Positions 6,058 to 8,027 of a stretch of 8,027 bases of DNA are shown here, piece by piece; within the stretch, counting starts at the first letter, position 1; each line of letters starts with the position of its first letter. A program made the position numbers and the translations under genes. The notes below the pieces were generated by a model, which saw only the letters and a list, made by a program, of their open reading frames with translations, did not search any database and was not told the origin of the DNA. The stretch comes from JADGGV01 sp035715725 (GTDB lineage Bacteria; Gemmatimonadota; Gemmatimonadetes; Longimicrobiales; RSA9), in the NCBI GenBank assembly GCA_035715725.1, contig DASTKT010000030.1, forward strand, positions 1 to 8,027, written 5' to 3'.

Positions 6058-6792
6058 TCAGATGCGGTTCAGCACGAAGTCCGGCGTCCAGCGCGCCAGC
6101 ACGCCGGACAGCGTCGAGAGCGAGCCGGACACGAGCAGCACGCCGAGGAGGATGAGGAGCACGCCGCTCACGCGGTTGACCCACGGCATCACGCGGCGCA
6201 TGCGGGTGAACCCGGTGAGGAACCGGTCGAGCAGCAGCGTGGAGGCGAGGAACGGCACGGCGAGGCCTAGCGAGTAGAAGGCGAGCAGCCCCACGCCCTG
6301 GCCGACGGAGCCCTGCGTCGCGGCGAGGGTGAGGATGCCGCCGAGGACGGGGCCGATGCACGGCGTCCAGCCGGCCCCGAACGCGACGCCGACGAGCACC
6401 GAGCCGGCGTAGCCGGCGGGCTTGTGCGCCAGGTGGACGCGTCGCTCGCGCATGAGCGCCTGGAGCCGGAACGCGCCGACCAGGTAGAGCCCGAACGCGA
6501 TGAGCAGCAGCCCGCCGATCCGGCCGAGCCACGCGCCGTAGACGCGCAGCAGCGAGCCGAGCAGCGTGGCGGAGGCGCCGAGCGCGAGGAAGACCAGGGA
6601 GAAGCCGAGCACGAAGAGCCCGCCGTGGACGAGCACCGCGCGGCGCGCCCGCATCGGATCGCGGCCGGTCAGCTCCTCGTAGGTCATCCCCGTCACGAAC
6701 GTGGCGTAGCTCGGGATGAGCGGCAGTACGCACGGCGAGAGGAAGGAGAGGACTCCCGCCGCGAAGGCGGCCGTGAGCGTCAATGACTCCAT
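6058..6792 (-). CDS. ccdA: Cytochrome c biogenesis / thiol-disulfide transporter CcdA (DsbD transmembrane family)
   Basis: 244 residues, the usual CcdA length, almost all membrane helices. The redox pair is Cys21 in LSPCVLPLIPSY (helix 1) and Cys145 in AGWTPCIGPVLGG (helix 4), the two family signatures. Helices are at about 5-33, 52-75, 85-108, 129-155, 163-187 and 205-225. CcdA moves electrons from cytoplasmic thioredoxin to thiol proteins outside the membrane, supporting cytochrome c maturation or other envelope disulfide reduction. Here it starts 7 bp after the tlpA stop, so the downstream acceptor is likely the TlpA-like lipoprotein. No cytochrome c maturation gene is in the window; msrB and msrA follow on the same strand after the foldback repeat, which favours a role in methionine repair. 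The gene is intact. Confidence 0.93.
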   Translation of the reverse strand: MESLTLTAAFAAGVLSFLSPCVLPLIPSYATFVTGMTYEELTGRDPMRARRAVLVHGGLFVLGFSLVFLALGASATLLGSLLRVYGAWLGRIGGLLLIAFGLYLVGAFRLQALMRERRVHLAHKPAGYAGSVLVGVAFGAGWTPCIGPVLGGILTLAATQGSVGQGVGLLAFYSLGLAVPFLASTLLLDRFLTGFTRMRRVMPWVNRVSGVLLILLGVLLVSGSLSTLSGVLARWTPDFVLNRI

Positions 6793-6799
6793 GTCGCGT

Positions 6800-6807
6800 T
6801 CACCCCC
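6800..6807 (-). promoter_or_regulatory. Ribosome binding site of ccdA overlapping the tlpA stop
   Basis: GGGGGTGA differs at one base from the ideal GGAGGTGA and ends 7 bases before the ccdA ATG. Its TGA is the tlpA stop codon, so termination of tlpA and initiation of ccdA are likely coupled. It also supports 6792 as the ccdA start. Confidence 0.7.
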
Positions 6808-7321
6808 GGGCGCCCAGCGCCCGCTCCACGCTCGTCCGGGTCTCGGCGGCCGCGGGCTGGAACGCGCCGATCCAGCGCCGCACGATCCGCCCCTGCCGAT
6901 CCAGCAGGAAGCTCTCCGGCACGCCGCTCGTGCGGAAGCTCCGCGTCACGCGCTCGTCCGGGTCGCGCAGGATCGTGAAGCCGATGCCGCGCTCGCGCAG
7001 GAACTCCCGCACCGCGTCGTCGGCGCCGGCCTCGTCGATGCTCACGCCCACCACCTTCAGCCCTTTCGCCGCGTACGCCCGCTGCAGCGAGTCCAGGGCC
7101 GGCATCTCCTGGCGACATGGAATACACCACGTCGCCCAGATGTTCAGCAAGACGGCGTTCCCCCGCAGCTGCGTCAGGGAAAGCGAGTCTCCCTCGAGGC
7201 CGCGCGCGCCGTACGCCGGCGCGGCGTCGCCGGCGGCCAGCGGCCGCATCTCGTCGGAGCGCGTGCACGCTCCGCAGGCGACGACGGCGGCCGCCAGCGC
7301 CGCGAGCCTAGCGCCGCGCAC
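6800..7321 (-). CDS. TlpA-like thioredoxin-fold lipoprotein
   Basis: 173 residues from a GTG start. A short hydrophobic signal (LAALAAAVVAC) ends in a lipobox-like VVAC with Cys16 as the lipidated residue; Cys19 follows. The thioredoxin-fold domain covers about 28-170: the active site WCIPC has Cys66 and Cys69 in NIWATWCIPCRQEMP, and the cis-proline motif SGVPESFLLDRQGRIV follows. The pattern APAYGARGLEGDSLSLTQLRGNAVLLNIWATWC is that of the TlpA/ResA/AhpC-TSA group. Such proteins reduce disulfides outside the cytoplasmic membrane and receive electrons from CcdA, encoded 7 bp downstream. The 14-bp overlap with the upstream BNR protein gene indicates one operon. The client could be apocytochrome c, as for ResA/CcmG, or the Msr enzymes encoded further along. 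Confidence 0.88.
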   Translation of the reverse strand: MRGARLAALAAAVVACGACTRSDEMRPLAAGDAAPAYGARGLEGDSLSLTQLRGNAVLLNIWATWCIPCRQEMPALDSLQRAYAAKGLKVVGVSIDEAGADDAVREFLRERGIGFTILRDPDERVTRSFRTSGVPESFLLDRQGRIVRRWIGAFQPAAAETRTSVERALGARG

Positions 7322-8027
7322 GGCCGCCTCCCACCGCCCGGGCGCGCACCGCCTGACCGTCCAGCCAGGCGACGAGCGCGCCGTCGCCGGACGCGGCCAG
7401 GGCGGGGGACGCGCCCGTCGCCGCCTCGGCGACGACCTGCAGCGCGCCCGTCCCGGCGGCCCGCGCGATCGTCACCGTGCGCGGGTCCTTGCGCCGGTCG
7501 TCCCACGCCACCCAGACGTCGTCGCCCGCCGCGGCCAGCTTCACCTGCGACGGCGGCACCCACGCCGCCGTCTCCAGCGCCACCGGCGCGCTCCAGCTCC
7601 GCCCCTGGTCCGTCGAGACCGCGTACCAGAGCCCCTGGTGCTTCTCCGCGCCCGTATACCAGCCCACGTGCACGCGGCCGCGCCCGTCGACCGCCAGCGC
7701 CGGGCCGGCGTGCGGGCACCCCGGGAACACCCAGCCATCCGCGCTGACCCGCACCGGCGCGCCGAAATCGGCCGCGCCCGGCGCCTTCCGCGCGACCACC
7801 ACGTCCCGCACGTTCCCCGGGTAGACCTTGCGCCACGCCACGTACACGCTGCCGTCCGCCCCCGTGGCCAGCACCGTCCGGCAGCACGGGCACGCGTTCC
7901 GGTCGACGACGCGGCTCGCCGAGAAGCTGCGCCCGCCGTCCGTCGAGGCGGCGAAGCGGATGTCGGAGCCGGGGTCGTCGGGATCGCTCGCGCCGTGATG
8001 GTGCATGCCGGAGCCCATGCCTGGCCC
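7308..8027 (-). CDS. BNR/sialidase-like beta-propeller protein with CPCC motif (partial, 5' end off window)
   Basis: The frame is open to the right edge; 239 residues are seen. The ATG at 8018 is possible, but the preceding codons (Gly-Pro-Gly) are in frame and the propeller seems to begin earlier, so the true start is probably outside. Asp-box repeats STDGGRSF and STDQGRSW and repeated V(Y/H)VxW blades (VYVAWRK, VHVGWYT, VWVAWDD) mark a BNR-type beta-propeller. Counting from the edge, a C46-P-C48-C49 motif and a second motif G-C104-P-H106-AGPAL are present. I recall the pairing of a CxCC motif with a later GCPxxGPA motif from a common bacterial family labelled sialidase by similarity. Its function is unknown, and sialidase activity is not supported by anything here. 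A His run (MHHHG) lies near the edge. Its overlap with the tlpA gene suggests a link to thiol redox chemistry or a bound metal; this is inference. Confidence 0.75.
   Translation of the reverse strand, partial: GPGMGSGMHHHGASDPDDPGSDIRFAASTDGGRSFSASRVVDRNACPCCRTVLATGADGSVYVAWRKVYPGNVRDVVVARKAPGAADFGAPVRVSADGWVFPGCPHAGPALAVDGRGRVHVGWYTGAEKHQGLWYAVSTDQGRSWSAPVALETAAWVPPSQVKLAAAGDDVWVAWDDRRKDPRTVTIARAAGTGALQVVAEAATGASPALAASGDGALVAWLDGQAVRARAVGGGRARR
7327..7332 (-). promoter_or_regulatory. Ribosome binding site deciding the GTG start of tlpA
   Basis: GGGAGG lies 5 bases before the GTG at 7321, within the last codons of the upstream gene. It supports the GTG start and the 14-bp overlap. Confidence 0.65.

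Noticed and set aside
5711..6733. 340-codon minus-strand frame covering ccdA and half of the foldback
   Set aside because: Arg-rich out-of-frame translation of ccdA that runs into non-coding repeat; no domain is visible.

Overview
This very GC-rich window reads as part of a chromosome from a soil-type Gemmatimonadota, or less likely an Acidobacteriota. That is an inference. It rests on the base composition, an orphan ABC-type permease of the ADOP class, a Cys-motif BNR-repeat protein next to a TlpA-type thioredoxin, and an intergenic repeat with a CCACCGCAGAG core. There is no rRNA, tRNA or housekeeping marker to fix the taxon.

Layout. At 1-1154 (minus, running off the left edge) is a protein of the IS1595 transposase family with a zinc ribbon, a helix-turn-helix and the family's C-terminal RFHGVATKYL block. 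The positions where the three catalytic residues are expected all carry other residues, and a 12-bp tandem repeat has placed an Ala/Pro/Gly tract in its middle. 1155-1814 holds no gene I can recognise. At 1815-4289 (plus) is an 824-residue duplicated MacB/FtsX-type permease without an ATPase gene in view. It converges on the minus-strand genes with a 27-bp gap.

All other genes are on the minus strand. In order of transcription they are a Cys-motif BNR/sialidase-like protein (8027-7308, 5' end outside the window), a TlpA-like lipoprotein thioredoxin (7321-6800, overlapping it by 14 bp), the membrane thiol reductant transporter CcdA (6792-6058, 7 bp later, with a strong Shine-Dalgarno over the tlpA stop), a 554-bp gap, then msrB (5503-4973) and msrA (4970-4317, a GTG start 2 bp after the msrB stop).

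Functional reading (inference from known families): CcdA carries electrons from cytoplasmic thioredoxin across the membrane, the TlpA-like lipoprotein receives them, and two methionine sulfoxide reductases with apparent export signals spend them. Together this would be an envelope methionine-repair system, with the BNR protein as a further possible thiol partner.

The most unusual non-coding feature is in the ccdA-msrB gap. About 400 bp (5617-6015) forms a large imperfect foldback made of at least three nested inverted repeats sharing one centre. Its outer arms match 24 of 28 bases and its middle arms 25 of 28. It looks like a MITE-like or REP-like element sitting inside the probable redox/Msr gene string.
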